Below are positions 17,703 through 27,062 of a stretch of 64,000 nt of DNA, in pieces; position 1 is the first letter of the stretch, and the number at the start of each line of letters is the position of its first letter. Where the stretch lies: the NCBI GenBank assembly GCA_964440095.1, contig CAYTPZ010000002.1:1-64000 (forward strand), in the 5' to 3' direction. Origin of the DNA: JACNKJ01 sp964440095 (GTDB lineage: Bacteria; Krumholzibacteriota; Krumholzibacteriia; JACNKJ01). The notes under the pieces were generated by a model. That model was not told the origin of the DNA and did not search any database. It was given only the letters and a program-made list of their open reading frames with translations. Both the position numbers and the translations under genes were made by a program.

Positions 17703-18413
17703 TCACCGTTCTCCAAGCGCCTTTCCCATCATGGGCACAAAGCGAACAGGGATCACACTTCGGCGCAGCAACTCCCCGTCAACTTTGCGAAGGGTCACCA
17801 GTTCTTGGCTCCATCCACCCACCGGTGCGACCAATACGCCACCCTCGGCAAGCTGATCCTTGAGCGGTTGGGGGATCTTTCTCGGCGCGGCGGTGATCAG
17901 AATCGCGTCGAAGGGCGCCGCCTCGGGCCATCCTGCATAGCCGTCGCCCACGCGCAGGTGCAGGCTGTCGTAGCCGGTCGCCTCGAGATTGGCGCGGGCC
18001 AGGCGACCCATCTCGGGAATGATCTCGATGGACCAGACCTCCGCCCCGAGTTCGGCCAGCACCGCCGCTTGGTATCCGGAGCCGGTGCCGATTTCCAGCA
18101 CTTTTTCCCCGGGCGAGAGCTCGGCCAGCTCGGTCATGAGGGCCACGATATAGGGCTGGCTGATGGTCTGATCCTCGCCGATGGGCAGGGGGGCGTCGCG
18201 ATGGGCTTCATCGACAAGATCGGGATCCACGAATAGGTGGCGGGGGACGGCGCGCATGGCTTCCAGAACCTGCTCATTCTTGACCCCGCGAGCCTGAATC
18301 TGCTTCTCGACCATACTCTGCCGCATGGCTTTCCAGCCGCCTTTCTCGGTTTCCGCCCCATTCGCCGCCAGGATGAACAGGGCCAGGGCGCAAAGAATCA
18401 GGTATCTCATCAT
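17703..18413 (-). CDS. pcm: Exported protein-L-isoaspartate O-methyltransferase
   Basis: 236 residues. It repairs isoaspartyl residues in damaged proteins using SAM. Family motifs: EDQTISQPYIVALMTEL, VLEIGTGSGYQAAVLAEL (SAM-binding motif I) and GDGYAGWPEAAPFDAILITAA. The first ~20 residues (MMRYLILCALALFILAANG) look like a cleavable signal peptide, unlike the cytoplasmic E. coli enzyme, so this copy probably works in the periplasm or envelope even though SAM supply there is unexplained. It stands alone on the reverse strand between two forward genes. Confidence 0.93.
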   Translation of the reverse strand: MMRYLILCALALFILAANGAETEKGGWKAMRQSMVEKQIQARGVKNEQVLEAMRAVPRHLFVDPDLVDEAHRDAPLPIGEDQTISQPYIVALMTELAELSPGEKVLEIGTGSGYQAAVLAELGAEVWSIEIIPEMGRLARANLEATGYDSLHLRVGDGYAGWPEAAPFDAILITAAPRKIPQPLKDQLAEGGVLVAPVGGWSQELVTLRKVDGELLRRSVIPVRFVPMMGKALGER

Positions 18414-18531
18414 GGCGTCATCCGTCTCATTTTAGCTCATTTACGCTGCGGATGTGGGGCCTCGGGCCCAATTGACCTAGAGGTCCGAATTCATTACCCT
18501 GCAGTGTCCCTATTCCCCTGGAGGTTTCCCG

Positions 18532-20460
18532 ATGAACGGTCGTGTGTGGCGGATTCTCACTCTGGCCATGGTTCTTCCCATGCTTCTGTTATCCGGCTGC
18601 GGCGAGAAGGAAGCGGCGCAAGAAAAAGTGGCAGAAAAGGCCCCTGGCGTCATTAAGAGAGTCGAGCGAGAAACCCCCGGAGTTCCACCTGAATTGGGTG
18701 GAGCTGGATTCGACCATTGGCTGGCCGAGACGGGTGACACCTCTTGGCAAACCGCGAAGGCCGGTATCACCGGAAACCCCGACGCGGTCAAGGGCGGCAA
18801 GCTGCGCATGGCCATGCAGGAATTCCCCGCAACACTTCGAACCGAAGGTAAAGACGCCAATAGCGCCTTCATATCTTCGGTCGCAGGACTCATCTACGAA
18901 TCGCTTCTTTCCCTCGACAGCAACAGTCTCGAAATGGTCCCGGTGCTCGCCACGCATTGGAAGATTTCCGAAGACAAGATGACCTTCAGCTTCCGCATCA
19001 ATCCGGAAGCCCGTTGGGCCGACGGTGCTCCGGTGACCGCCGACGATGTGGTGGCGACATGGATGCTGCTGGTGGACGAGGGCATCCTCTATCCCTATAC
19101 CAACCTGCTCTATGGAATGTACGAAGAGCCCGTGGCCGAGAGTCCCTACCTCTTTCATGTGACTACCACGGAAGAAAACTGGCGCCACTTTCTCTACTTC
19201 GCCATCTCCATGAAGATCATGCCCGCACATGTGATCGGTGGACTCGACGGCGGCGAGTATCTCGAAGAGTTCCAGTTCGACATGGTCATGGGCTCGGGGC
19301 CCTATGAACTGTTGCTGGACAATGTGGACAACGGCCGCAGCGTTACCATTACACGACGCGATGATTGGTGGGGCGCCGACCTTCCGGAGAACACCGGCCT
19401 CTACAATTTCGACGAGATCGAATGGACCGTCATCATGGATGAGCGCCTCTGGCTCGAGAAGTTCAAGAAAGGCGAGCTGGATATCTACGTGGTCGGCCGC
19501 GCCAGCTGGTGGGTCGACGAATTCAACTACGACGAGATCGAGCGAGGCGTCTGCCAGAAGCGCAAGATCTTCAATGAGGATGTTCAGGGAATCAGCGGCT
19601 TGGCCTTCAATATGCGTGAATGGCCCTTCGACGACATTCGCATCCGCAAGGCCTTCGCCCATCTTTACGATCGCGACAAGCTCATCGATAAGCTTTTTCA
19701 CAACGAGTACCTGAAACTCTACTCCTACTTTCCCTCGAGTGTTTACGAAAATCCGGACACGGAGAAATACGAGTACGATCCTGAAAAAGCCAAGCAGCTT
19801 CTCGCCGAGGCGGGCTTCAAGGAACGCAACTCCGACGGTTGGTTGGTCAATGAGAATGGCCAGATTCTCGAGCTGACCCTCACCTTCGACTCGCCCAGCT
19901 GGGAACGCATCCACACGGTTCTTCAGGAAGGCTTGCAGCATGCGGGCATCAAGCTGAACCTGAAGCAGCTGACCAGCACCACGCAGTTCCAGAACAACAT
20001 GGATCACAACTTCAAGCTGGCTTTCCAGAGCTGGTCCGGGCTCTACTGGCCCAACCCCAATAGCTCCTTCCATTCGGACAATGCCGAAGTGACGCCCTCG
20101 ACCAACATCACCGGCGTGGCCGACGCCTATATCGATTCGCTGGCCTACATCTACGACAATGAGTACGACCAGACCAAGCGTGAAGAATTGATCAGGCTCA
20201 TTGATCGCCGCCTCACTGAAATCGTGCCCTACGCTCTGGCCTGGTACGGTCCCTTCAATCGCATCGTCTACTGGAACAAGTTCGGCTACCCCGATGGTTT
20301 CCTCAGTCGCACGGGCGACTACCTTGCGGTGCAGTCTCTCTGGTACATCGATCCTGAGCGTGAAAAGGCCATGAACGAGGCTATCGCCGATCCGAGCAAG
20401 ACGCTCCCCATCGGCGAAACCAACGACACCTATTGGCTGGAAAAACTCGGGAAGATGTAG
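18532..20460 (+). CDS. Oligopeptide ABC transporter substrate-binding lipoprotein (family 5)
   Basis: 642 residues with a lipobox (MLLLSGCGEK). SBP family 5 features: RWADGAPVTADDVVATWMLL, GSGPYELL, FNMREWPFDDIRIRKAFAH and YDPEKAKQLLAEAGF. Length and the downstream YejE-like permease suggest a YejA-like peptide-binding protein. A GGAGG lies at 18521 just ahead of the ATG. First gene of a five-gene importer (18532-25061) read in one direction with gaps of 1 to 10 bases. Confidence 0.93.
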   Translation: MNGRVWRILTLAMVLPMLLLSGCGEKEAAQEKVAEKAPGVIKRVERETPGVPPELGGAGFDHWLAETGDTSWQTAKAGITGNPDAVKGGKLRMAMQEFPATLRTEGKDANSAFISSVAGLIYESLLSLDSNSLEMVPVLATHWKISEDKMTFSFRINPEARWADGAPVTADDVVATWMLLVDEGILYPYTNLLYGMYEEPVAESPYLFHVTTTEENWRHFLYFAISMKIMPAHVIGGLDGGEYLEEFQFDMVMGSGPYELLLDNVDNGRSVTITRRDDWWGADLPENTGLYNFDEIEWTVIMDERLWLEKFKKGELDIYVVGRASWWVDEFNYDEIERGVCQKRKIFNEDVQGISGLAFNMREWPFDDIRIRKAFAHLYDRDKLIDKLFHNEYLKLYSYFPSSVYENPDTEKYEYDPEKAKQLLAEAGFKERNSDGWLVNENGQILELTLTFDSPSWERIHTVLQEGLQHAGIKLNLKQLTSTTQFQNNMDHNFKLAFQSWSGLYWPNPNSSFHSDNAEVTPSTNITGVADAYIDSLAYIYDNEYDQTKREELIRLIDRRLTEIVPYALAWYGPFNRIVYWNKFGYPDGFLSRTGDYLAVQSLWYIDPEREKAMNEAIADPSKTLPIGETNDTYWLEKLGKM

Positions 20461-20470
20461 GTAAGAGGGA

Positions 20471-21970
20471 ATGACTAGTTACTTCATCCGCAGATTTCTG
20501 CTGATCATACCCACCTTCCTGGGCATCACCATTCTGGTCTTCACGATCATGCAGTTGGTGCCCGGCGGTCCGCTTGAACAGGAATTGCTGAAGCTCCAAG
20601 CGGGCATGATGATGTCGGGAGAGGCCGGCGGCGGCACCGCCGGCGGTGACCTGGCCAGCGGAGGCATTGAAATTCCGCCGGACGCGATGGACGAGATGCG
20701 TCGCTTCTACGGCTTCGATAAACCCATTCCCGTTAGATACCTCAGGTGGCTGGGCCTCTGGCCCCGGGAAATGGAAGGCGTGTCCCTACGCCCCGGGAAA
20801 TGGAAGAAGCTCATCAAAGGTGTGGATGTCCGCGTCTTGGAAGAGCCCGAGGGCTCGCGAGACCTCACCATCGAGTATGACTTCACCAAGCTCAACGAGA
20901 AGTGGCAGATTGCCGAGGTCCCCGAAATTACAGCCGACGGCGAGCAGGAAGTGGTCATCGCTTGGCTGAAGTTCAAGGGCTCTTGGGTTCGAAAAATGGA
21001 AGACTCCCTTTCTGTGCGCCCGGGCGAATGGATCGACTTGCCGGGCGATGTTCGCGGTCGAGCCGTAGAAGCTCCCGGTGAAGAAAGCGGCTACATCGTC
21101 GAGCTCGACACCGAGCCGCTAGAGAAGCGCTGGGAGGTGACCAGCTTCGAAGAGCCCGATGAAGAGGGCGGCGAACCCAAGGTCATCGTTTCCTGGACCA
21201 AGTTCAGCGGGCTGCTTACCGGCGACCTGGGCAAGAGCCACGTCTTCGCCATGCCCGTGGGCAAGGTCATTCGCAAGCGCTTCCCCGTTTCCATCTACTT
21301 CGGACTCATCGGCTTCATTCTCAGTTACCTGGTCTGTATCCCCCTGGGCGTTTTCAAAGCGATCCGACACGGAAGCCGTTTTGACATGGCTTCCAGCGCT
21401 ATCGTATTCCTGGGCTACTCCATACCGGGATGGGCCCTGGGCGCGGTGCTACTCGTGATGTTAGGCGGCGGCAGCTTCTGGGAGGTTTTTCCGCTAGGGG
21501 AATTCAGAAGCGCGGGTTGGGATGAATTCACCGTCTGGCATAAGATTACCGATCAGGTGCATCACACAATTCTTCCGGTGATCGCCTACATGGTGGGCAG
21601 CTTCGCCTCGCTCACCGTGGTCATGAAAAACTCGCTTCTGGAAAACTTGGGCCAGGACTACGTCCGCACGGCCTTCGCCAAGGGTCTTCACGAGCGGAAG
21701 GTTGTCTTTGTGCACGCCTTCCGGAACAGTCTCATTCCCATCGCCACGGGCCTCGGCCATCTGCTGAGCCTGATTCTGGCGGGCAGCTACCTGATCGAGA
21801 AGGTCTTCAACATCCAGGGCTTCGGGTTGCTGGGCTATACGAGCATTTTGAAGCGGGACTATCCGGTGGTGCTTGGAATTCTCGTCATCGGATCGCTGCT
21901 CAGACTCTTCGGTAATATCTTCAGCGACATCCTCTATGCGGTCATCGATCCGCGCATCAGGTTCAAGTAG
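20471..21970 (+). CDS. Peptide ABC transporter permease (DppB/YejB-like) with duplicated periplasmic insert
   Basis: 499 residues, about 135 longer than a typical DppB/YejB. Membrane segment 1 (residues 10-29) and the last five segments (from about 275) with the inner-membrane loop motif ENLGQDYVRTAFAKGL are normal. Between RYLRWLG (about 90) and GLLTGDLGKS (about 248) lies an insert containing two similar ~65-residue units: one at about 107-170 (RPGKWKKL ... VVIAWLKFKG) and one at about 183-247 (RPGEWIDL ... VIVSWTKFSG). Both should face the periplasm, where the binding protein docks. Pairs with the next permease. Confidence 0.92.
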   Translation: MTSYFIRRFLLIIPTFLGITILVFTIMQLVPGGPLEQELLKLQAGMMMSGEAGGGTAGGDLASGGIEIPPDAMDEMRRFYGFDKPIPVRYLRWLGLWPREMEGVSLRPGKWKKLIKGVDVRVLEEPEGSRDLTIEYDFTKLNEKWQIAEVPEITADGEQEVVIAWLKFKGSWVRKMEDSLSVRPGEWIDLPGDVRGRAVEAPGEESGYIVELDTEPLEKRWEVTSFEEPDEEGGEPKVIVSWTKFSGLLTGDLGKSHVFAMPVGKVIRKRFPVSIYFGLIGFILSYLVCIPLGVFKAIRHGSRFDMASSAIVFLGYSIPGWALGAVLLVMLGGGSFWEVFPLGEFRSAGWDEFTVWHKITDQVHHTILPVIAYMVGSFASLTVVMKNSLLENLGQDYVRTAFAKGLHERKVVFVHAFRNSLIPIATGLGHLLSLILAGSYLIEKVFNIQGFGLLGYTSILKRDYPVVLGILVIGSLLRLFGNIFSDILYAVIDPRIRFK

Positions 21971-21979
21971 GAGGGCGCG

Positions 21980-23050
21980 ATGACCAAGAACAAAAACAAA
22001 AACAACCAGAAGCAAACCGTCAGCGTCAGCATTTTCCGAAAGCGCCTGCGAAAGTTCCGCACCTTCAAACGCGGATACTATTCCTTCATTGTCTTGCTGA
22101 CCGCCTACGTGATTTCATTTTTCCTGCCGCTCATGGTGGGCAACAAGCCCCTGCTGGTGACCTACGAGGGCAAGGCCTACTTCCCGCTGGTGAATTTCTA
22201 CCAGAGTAATGAGTTCGGCATGGAGGGGTCGGAAGAGCCCAATTATCGAATGCTGAAAGAGCATTTCAAGGCGGCGGACAAGGGCACGGTGATCATGCCG
22301 CCCTATCCCTATCATCCCAATGAGTCGCTGCTCGATATGCCGGGGGAGCCGCCTCATGCGCCGAGCTCGAGTCACTGGTGCGGAACCGATAACCGTGGGC
22401 GCGACGTCTTCGCGCGACTGGTCTACGGTTTCCGCATTTCCATCAGCTTCGCCCTGATCACGACCTTCTTCGCCTATACGGTGGGCATCACCATCGGAGC
22501 CATGCTCGGCTACTTCGGCGGGCGCTTCGACATCATCATGCAGAGGTTCATCGAAATCTGGAGTTCGATGCCCTTCCTTTACACGGTGATCATCGTCAGC
22601 TCCATCCTGCAGCCGAACTTCCTTCTGCTTTCGGTGGTGCTCATGTTCTTCGGCTGGATGGGCATGACCTACTATGTGCGCGGCGAATTCTATCGCGAGA
22701 AGGCCAAGGACTATGTGGCCGGCGCCATCACCATGGGCGCGGGGCATCGCGAGATCATCTTTCGTCACATTCTTCCCAACGCCCTCACGCCGGTGATCTC
22801 TTTCGCGCCCTTCGCGGTGGTGGGAAACATCTTCGCGCTTGTGGGTCTCGACTTCCTGGGCTTCGGACTTCCGCCGCCAACCTCGAGCTGGGGGCAGCTG
22901 GTCCAGCAGGGCATGGATTCCGTGACTACGGCCTGGTGGCTGGTGCTAACGCCATTGTCCGCGCTCTTTCTCACGCTTTTGATGGTGGTCTTCATCGGGG
23001 AGGCCATTCGCGAGGCGTTCGATCCCAAGGTCTTCTCGAGGTTGCGATAG
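21980..23050 (+). CDS. Peptide ABC transporter permease (DppC/YejE-like)
   Basis: 356 residues. N-terminal FRTFKRGYYSFIVLLTAYVI and NKPLLVTYEGKAYFPL resemble YejE of the YejABEF peptide/microcin C importer. The GTDNRGRDVFARLVYGFRIS and GAGHREIIFRHILPNAL segments are the family signature for the periplasmic entry and the ATPase-coupling (EAA) loop. About six membrane segments. An AGGAGGGCG ribosome-binding site lies just before the ATG, and the next gene starts 2 bases after its stop. Confidence 0.93.
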   Translation: MTKNKNKNNQKQTVSVSIFRKRLRKFRTFKRGYYSFIVLLTAYVISFFLPLMVGNKPLLVTYEGKAYFPLVNFYQSNEFGMEGSEEPNYRMLKEHFKAADKGTVIMPPYPYHPNESLLDMPGEPPHAPSSSHWCGTDNRGRDVFARLVYGFRISISFALITTFFAYTVGITIGAMLGYFGGRFDIIMQRFIEIWSSMPFLYTVIIVSSILQPNFLLLSVVLMFFGWMGMTYYVRGEFYREKAKDYVAGAITMGAGHREIIFRHILPNALTPVISFAPFAVVGNIFALVGLDFLGFGLPPPTSSWGQLVQQGMDSVTTAWWLVLTPLSALFLTLLMVVFIGEAIREAFDPKVFSRLR

Positions 23051-23051
23051 C

Positions 23052-24038
23052 ATGAGCGAAAGAAAGAAACTCTTCGAGATCCGCGGCCTCGTGACCCAGT
23101 TCACCACGGAGGCCGGCGTGGCCCGCGCCGTGGAGAACGTGGACTTCGACATTTTCGAGGGCGAGGTCCTCGGCATCGTCGGAGAATCGGGTAGCGGAAA
23201 AAGTGTAACAGCCCTCAGCCTCACGCGGCTCATTCCCAATCCTCCCGGTGAGATCACCCACGGTTCTGTAATGTACCAGGGGCGCGATCTTCTGAAGCTC
23301 AGGTATGATGAGCTTCACAAGATTCGCGGCAAAGAAGTGGCCATGATCTTCCAGGAACCCATGACCAGCCTGAACCCGGTCTTCACGGTGGGCTACCAGA
23401 TTCGGGAGATTATCGAGCTGCATGAAAATCTGAGCAAGGCCGAGGTGACCAAGCGCGCCATCGCCATGCTGGATCTGGTGGGTATTCCCGACGCGGAAAA
23501 ACGCCTCGACGATTATCCTCATCAGTTTTCTGGCGGCATGCGCCAGCGCGCCATGATAGCCATGGCCATGGCCTGCAATCCGGCCCTGCTCATCGCCGAC
23601 GAACCGACCACGGCGTTGGACGTGACCATCCAGGCGCAGATCATCGAGCTGATGCTCACGGTGAAGGAGAAGCGGCCCGAGGCGGCCGTGATGCTCATCA
23701 CTCACGATCTGGCCGTGGTGGCCGAAACCTGCGAGCGCGTCATCGTCATGTACGGCGGGCGCATTCAGGAGATGGCCGAGGTGACCGAACTGTTCGAGCA
23801 GCCCTTGCATCCTTACACGCAGGGTCTACTGAGAAGCTTGCCGCGTCCGGGGCAGAAGGTGAAACGGCTGGATACCATTCGCGGAATGGTACCGAGCCTT
23901 TTCGATATGCCCGCCGGTTGTAAATACTGCACACGCTGTGATCTTGCTGAAGATCGCTGCTTCACCGAGGAGCCCGATCTGGTGGAGATTCATCCCGGTC
24001 ATCAGGTTCGCTGTCACCTGGTAAAGAAGGAGGTGTAG
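23052..24038 (+). CDS. Peptide ABC transporter ATP-binding protein (DppD-like)
   Basis: 328 residues. Walker A GESGSGKS, Q-loop FQEPMTSLNPV, signature FSGGMRQR, Walker B LLIADEPTTALD and the H-loop LITHDLAVVAE are all intact. The C-terminal oligopeptide/dipeptide-transporter region has the Cys-rich CKYCTRCDLAEDRCF segment, which in relatives binds an iron-sulfur cluster. Hydrolyses ATP to drive uptake with the second ATPase immediately downstream. Confidence 0.95.
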   Translation: MSERKKLFEIRGLVTQFTTEAGVARAVENVDFDIFEGEVLGIVGESGSGKSVTALSLTRLIPNPPGEITHGSVMYQGRDLLKLRYDELHKIRGKEVAMIFQEPMTSLNPVFTVGYQIREIIELHENLSKAEVTKRAIAMLDLVGIPDAEKRLDDYPHQFSGGMRQRAMIAMAMACNPALLIADEPTTALDVTIQAQIIELMLTVKEKRPEAAVMLITHDLAVVAETCERVIVMYGGRIQEMAEVTELFEQPLHPYTQGLLRSLPRPGQKVKRLDTIRGMVPSLFDMPAGCKYCTRCDLAEDRCFTEEPDLVEIHPGHQVRCHLVKKEV

Positions 24039-24041
24039 GTC

Positions 24042-25061
24042 ATGGATATGAAAAATCCCGTTCTTGAAGTGAAAGACCTGCGCGTCTACTACCCCATCTT
24101 CGGCGGTGTCATGCTGCGCAAGGTGGCCGAGGTGAAGGCGGTGGATGGCATCGATTTCCATCTGGAACAAGGTGAAACCCTTGGACTGGTGGGGGAGTCG
24201 GGTTGCGGTAAGAGCACCGTGGGCCGTGCCATCCTCAATGTGCTTTGGACCACGGCGCCCGACGTGGAGATCAGCGGCGATGTGAACTTCTATCGCGATG
24301 GTGAGCCCACGAACCTAGTGGGTCTGAATCGCAAGAAGATGAAACCCTTCCGCCGCGATCTGCAGATGATCTTCCAGGATCCCTATTCTTCGCTGAACCC
24401 GCGCATGACCGTGGGGCAGATCGTCAGCGAGCCCCTGCAGCTGCATCGCAAGGACATGGGTAAAAAGGAGCGCATAGAGCGCGTGGCTTGGTTGCTGGAA
24501 AAGGTAGGCCTGAGCGCCGAGCAGAGCAATCGCTATCCCCACGAGTTCAGCGGCGGTCAGCGTCAGCGCATCGGTTTCGCGCGGGCACTCGCCACGAATC
24601 CGAAGGTGATCATTGCCGATGAACCTGTAAGCGCACTGGATGTTTCGATCCAGGCCCAGGTGATCAATCTGCTCGGAGAACTGCAGGAGGAGTTCGGTCT
24701 CACCTACATGTTCATCGCCCACGACCTCAGCGTCGTCGAGCACATCAGCGATCGTATCGCGGTGATGTACCTGGGCAATATTGTGGAGATCGGCAGCGCG
24801 AAGGACGTCTACTTCAATCCCATGCACCCCTACAGCAAGGCCCTGCTTTCGGCCGTGCCGCAACCCGATCCCAAACGCAAGGACAAGGGCCAGCGCATCG
24901 TGCTTACCGGCGATGTTCCCACGCCCATCGCCAAGCCTTCGGGATGCGCCTTCCGCACTCGTTGCCCCATCGCCAAGGCGGAATGCGCAGGGGAAGTGCC
25001 AAAGCTTGTAGAAGTGGAATCGGGGCACTACGCGGCCTGTCCATACCACGAGGAGATGTAG
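24042..25061 (+). CDS. Peptide ABC transporter ATP-binding protein (DppF-like)
   Basis: 339 residues. Walker A GESGCGKS, Q-loop FQDPYSSLNPRMTVG, signature FSGGQRQR, Walker B VIIADEPVSALD and the H-loop FIAHDLSVVEH are intact, with the C-terminal CAFRTRCPIAKAEC region. AAGGAGG at 24027 overlaps the end of the upstream gene and drives this start. Last gene of the importer; a terminator-like hairpin follows at 25150. In YejF the two ATPases are fused; here they are separate. Confidence 0.95.
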   Translation: MDMKNPVLEVKDLRVYYPIFGGVMLRKVAEVKAVDGIDFHLEQGETLGLVGESGCGKSTVGRAILNVLWTTAPDVEISGDVNFYRDGEPTNLVGLNRKKMKPFRRDLQMIFQDPYSSLNPRMTVGQIVSEPLQLHRKDMGKKERIERVAWLLEKVGLSAEQSNRYPHEFSGGQRQRIGFARALATNPKVIIADEPVSALDVSIQAQVINLLGELQEEFGLTYMFIAHDLSVVEHISDRIAVMYLGNIVEIGSAKDVYFNPMHPYSKALLSAVPQPDPKRKDKGQRIVLTGDVPTPIAKPSGCAFRTRCPIAKAECAGEVPKLVEVESGHYAACPYHEEM

Positions 25062-25149
25062 GAGCTCGTGATCTCCTCTCGCGCTCCGGCTCGCAGACTC
25101 GCAAGTCGCGCATCGAGGAGTCACATCGCTCCAGCTTCACAATTCATTC

Positions 25150-25174
25150 GGAGGGCCGTCAGGTCCTCCCTTTT
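25150..25174 (+). terminator. Intrinsic terminator of the peptide importer operon
   Basis: Eight-pair stem GGAGGGCC / GGTCCTCC (one G-U pair) with loop GTCA, followed by CTTTTCTTT. The 175 bases from here to the convergent NFACT gene contain nothing recognisable. Confidence 0.75.
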
Positions 25175-25349
25175 CTTTGTTCCCACTTGTTGCGCGAACT
25201 CATTGCAATTGAGAAAGTTGGACTGGTGACGGCGAGGTCTTGTGGGGGGAAGCTTACGAAATCTGGGATTCCGATTGTCTGGATCCGACCAGTGCTCCCG
25301 GTTCTCCGCAGCTTCCCACCTGCTGGAGTTCGGTGAAGGCTCTCTACCG

Positions 25350-27020
25350 CTAAGAGGCAGGCAGTTCAGGCGGCACGATCACCGACTTTTCGCGCTCCAC
25401 CAGCGCCAAACCCGGCGCACCCTTGCGCGGCTTCCGCACATACTTGCGCAGCGTGTAGATAACCGGCACGAGCTTGCTGTTTTTGGCCTTGCTGTAAAAC
25501 GCCGCAATGGATGCCGTGGCTTCGATGATGGCCGGCGGCGGATCGCCCTTGTGATCGGCCATGCGCAGCACGACGTGACTTCCGGGCACCGCCTGGGCAT
25601 GGAACCAATAGTCCTTGGGCGAGGACGCGCGGTGGCTGAGCTCGTCGTTTTCGCGATTGTTGCGGCCCACCCAGACATGCCATCCGCCGGGAAGTTCGAA
25701 ACGCCGAAATGGAAGCGCAGGCGCAGGCTTGCCCTTGACGGCTTTCGCCACGGCGGGAGGAAATGCCTGGGTCCAATCGTCGAATAGGGCGTCGCGTAGG
25801 TCGGTGAGCGGCACACCTTCTTGAGGCGTGTCCAGATCGGCCAGAGACGCGTGGCGGTAGTTCAATTCCACTTCCGTCTTCGCAAGGTGGGCTTGGATGT
25901 TTTCGCGCCCACGATCGCCCTTGGCCGCGCGCTTGTAAAGCCGATCCAAATTCTTCTTGGGGCCGTTACCCGGATTCAGAGGGATCACGATCTGCTCGCC
26001 TGGGCGATGCACATCTTCGAATTCCACCGAGTCCATGCCGCGATAGATTTCATTCAGGTGCGCGGCCAGGGTGTCGGCCTGACGGCGAAGCAGATCGGCG
26101 TCTTCCGCACGAGATAGATCTTCGCCCACACCCTCCGCCAGTTTTTCCAGCCGAGCGATCTCGGCGCCATGGTGGCGGCGAAGCCCCTCGCTCATTTCGG
26201 CTATCTGCCGGCGCAGGCGATTCTCGCTGCCGAGCTTTTCGAGCATGGGAAGAAAATCGGGATGCTCGTGAATTTCCACGCCATCGGGCGCAGGCCCCTC
26301 GGCGGGCAGGAGCCAGCCGGGACGAAATTCCTCGGAAGGGTAGAGGCCCAAGCGCCAGGGCCCAGGCCAGGCTAGTAGCCGGCTCAGGGCTACCTCCGGA
26401 CTATCTGATAGTCTATCAACAAGATAGCTCAAAGTCGCGGCGTCGAGCCCGCGCACACGCTTTCCTTCCGCGGCCGATGCTTCCCAATCCTGGAGAATTG
26501 TTGCCTCAAGTGGCAAGTCTCTGTCCGGATTGGCCAATTCTCCAAGACCCGGCTTGTATTCTGCACCCGGTTTCACATGCGCGCCGCCCTTGCGGCTGGC
26601 CCGAATTACCCGATAAGCGCCGTCGGTGAGGATGAGCCTGCCTCCGGCAAAACACTCGACAAACACATGCAAGCGGTTGCCCGCCTTAAAGTTATCCGAC
26701 CGTTCAAGATCCAGGCGCAGGAGAGATTGCCCGGCGAGGGGCCCTCCTCCCTCAAAGCTGCTGCGTTCCAGATGGTCGGGCAGGAATGAAAAATCGTGTC
26801 TCTGATCTTGGAAGCGAAATTGCTGAAGAGCCTCGGGAAGCGGGGGCTCCATATGGGCTCCCTGCTCGTCCTGCTGGAGCGTCAGGATCAGGTCTTTCGG
26901 CCCATCGGGCAGCGCGAAATGCAGCGCCAGGACCGGCCCGCTCCAAGACAGACCTTGGACCTGGCGGCCGCGTAGCGACTCGAAAAGAGCGCGGGCATGA
27001 GATAGCAGGGGATAATCCAA
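25350..27020 (-). CDS. rqcH: NFACT/RqcH-type ribosome quality-control protein
   Basis: 556 residues, the RqcH/FbpA-like length. In family members this protein binds obstructed 50S subunits and adds alanine tails to stalled peptides. The N-terminal NFACT-N domain (FFALPDGPKDLIL-like beta strands, ADRKRAxK-type helices) is followed by a coiled-coil region (about 300-400) and the C-terminal NFACT-R domain with WHVWVGRNNRENDELSHR and PKDYWFHAQAVPGSHVVLRM, the most diagnostic part. Older annotations call it fibronectin-binding protein A. It is a single gene, divergent from the gene at 27063. Confidence 0.9.
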   Translation of the reverse strand: MDYPLLSHARALFESLRGRQVQGLSWSGPVLALHFALPDGPKDLILTLQQDEQGAHMEPPLPEALQQFRFQDQRHDFSFLPDHLERSSFEGGGPLAGQSLLRLDLERSDNFKAGNRLHVFVECFAGGRLILTDGAYRVIRASRKGGAHVKPGAEYKPGLGELANPDRDLPLEATILQDWEASAAEGKRVRGLDAATLSYLVDRLSDSPEVALSRLLAWPGPWRLGLYPSEEFRPGWLLPAEGPAPDGVEIHEHPDFLPMLEKLGSENRLRRQIAEMSEGLRRHHGAEIARLEKLAEGVGEDLSRAEDADLLRRQADTLAAHLNEIYRGMDSVEFEDVHRPGEQIVIPLNPGNGPKKNLDRLYKRAAKGDRGRENIQAHLAKTEVELNYRHASLADLDTPQEGVPLTDLRDALFDDWTQAFPPAVAKAVKGKPAPALPFRRFELPGGWHVWVGRNNRENDELSHRASSPKDYWFHAQAVPGSHVVLRMADHKGDPPPAIIEATASIAAFYSKAKNSKLVPVIYTLRKYVRKPRKGAPGLALVEREKSVIVPPELPAS

Positions 27021-27062
27021 GGCAACACTCCGGAATTCGAACCCGCGGAGGCTAGCACGACC

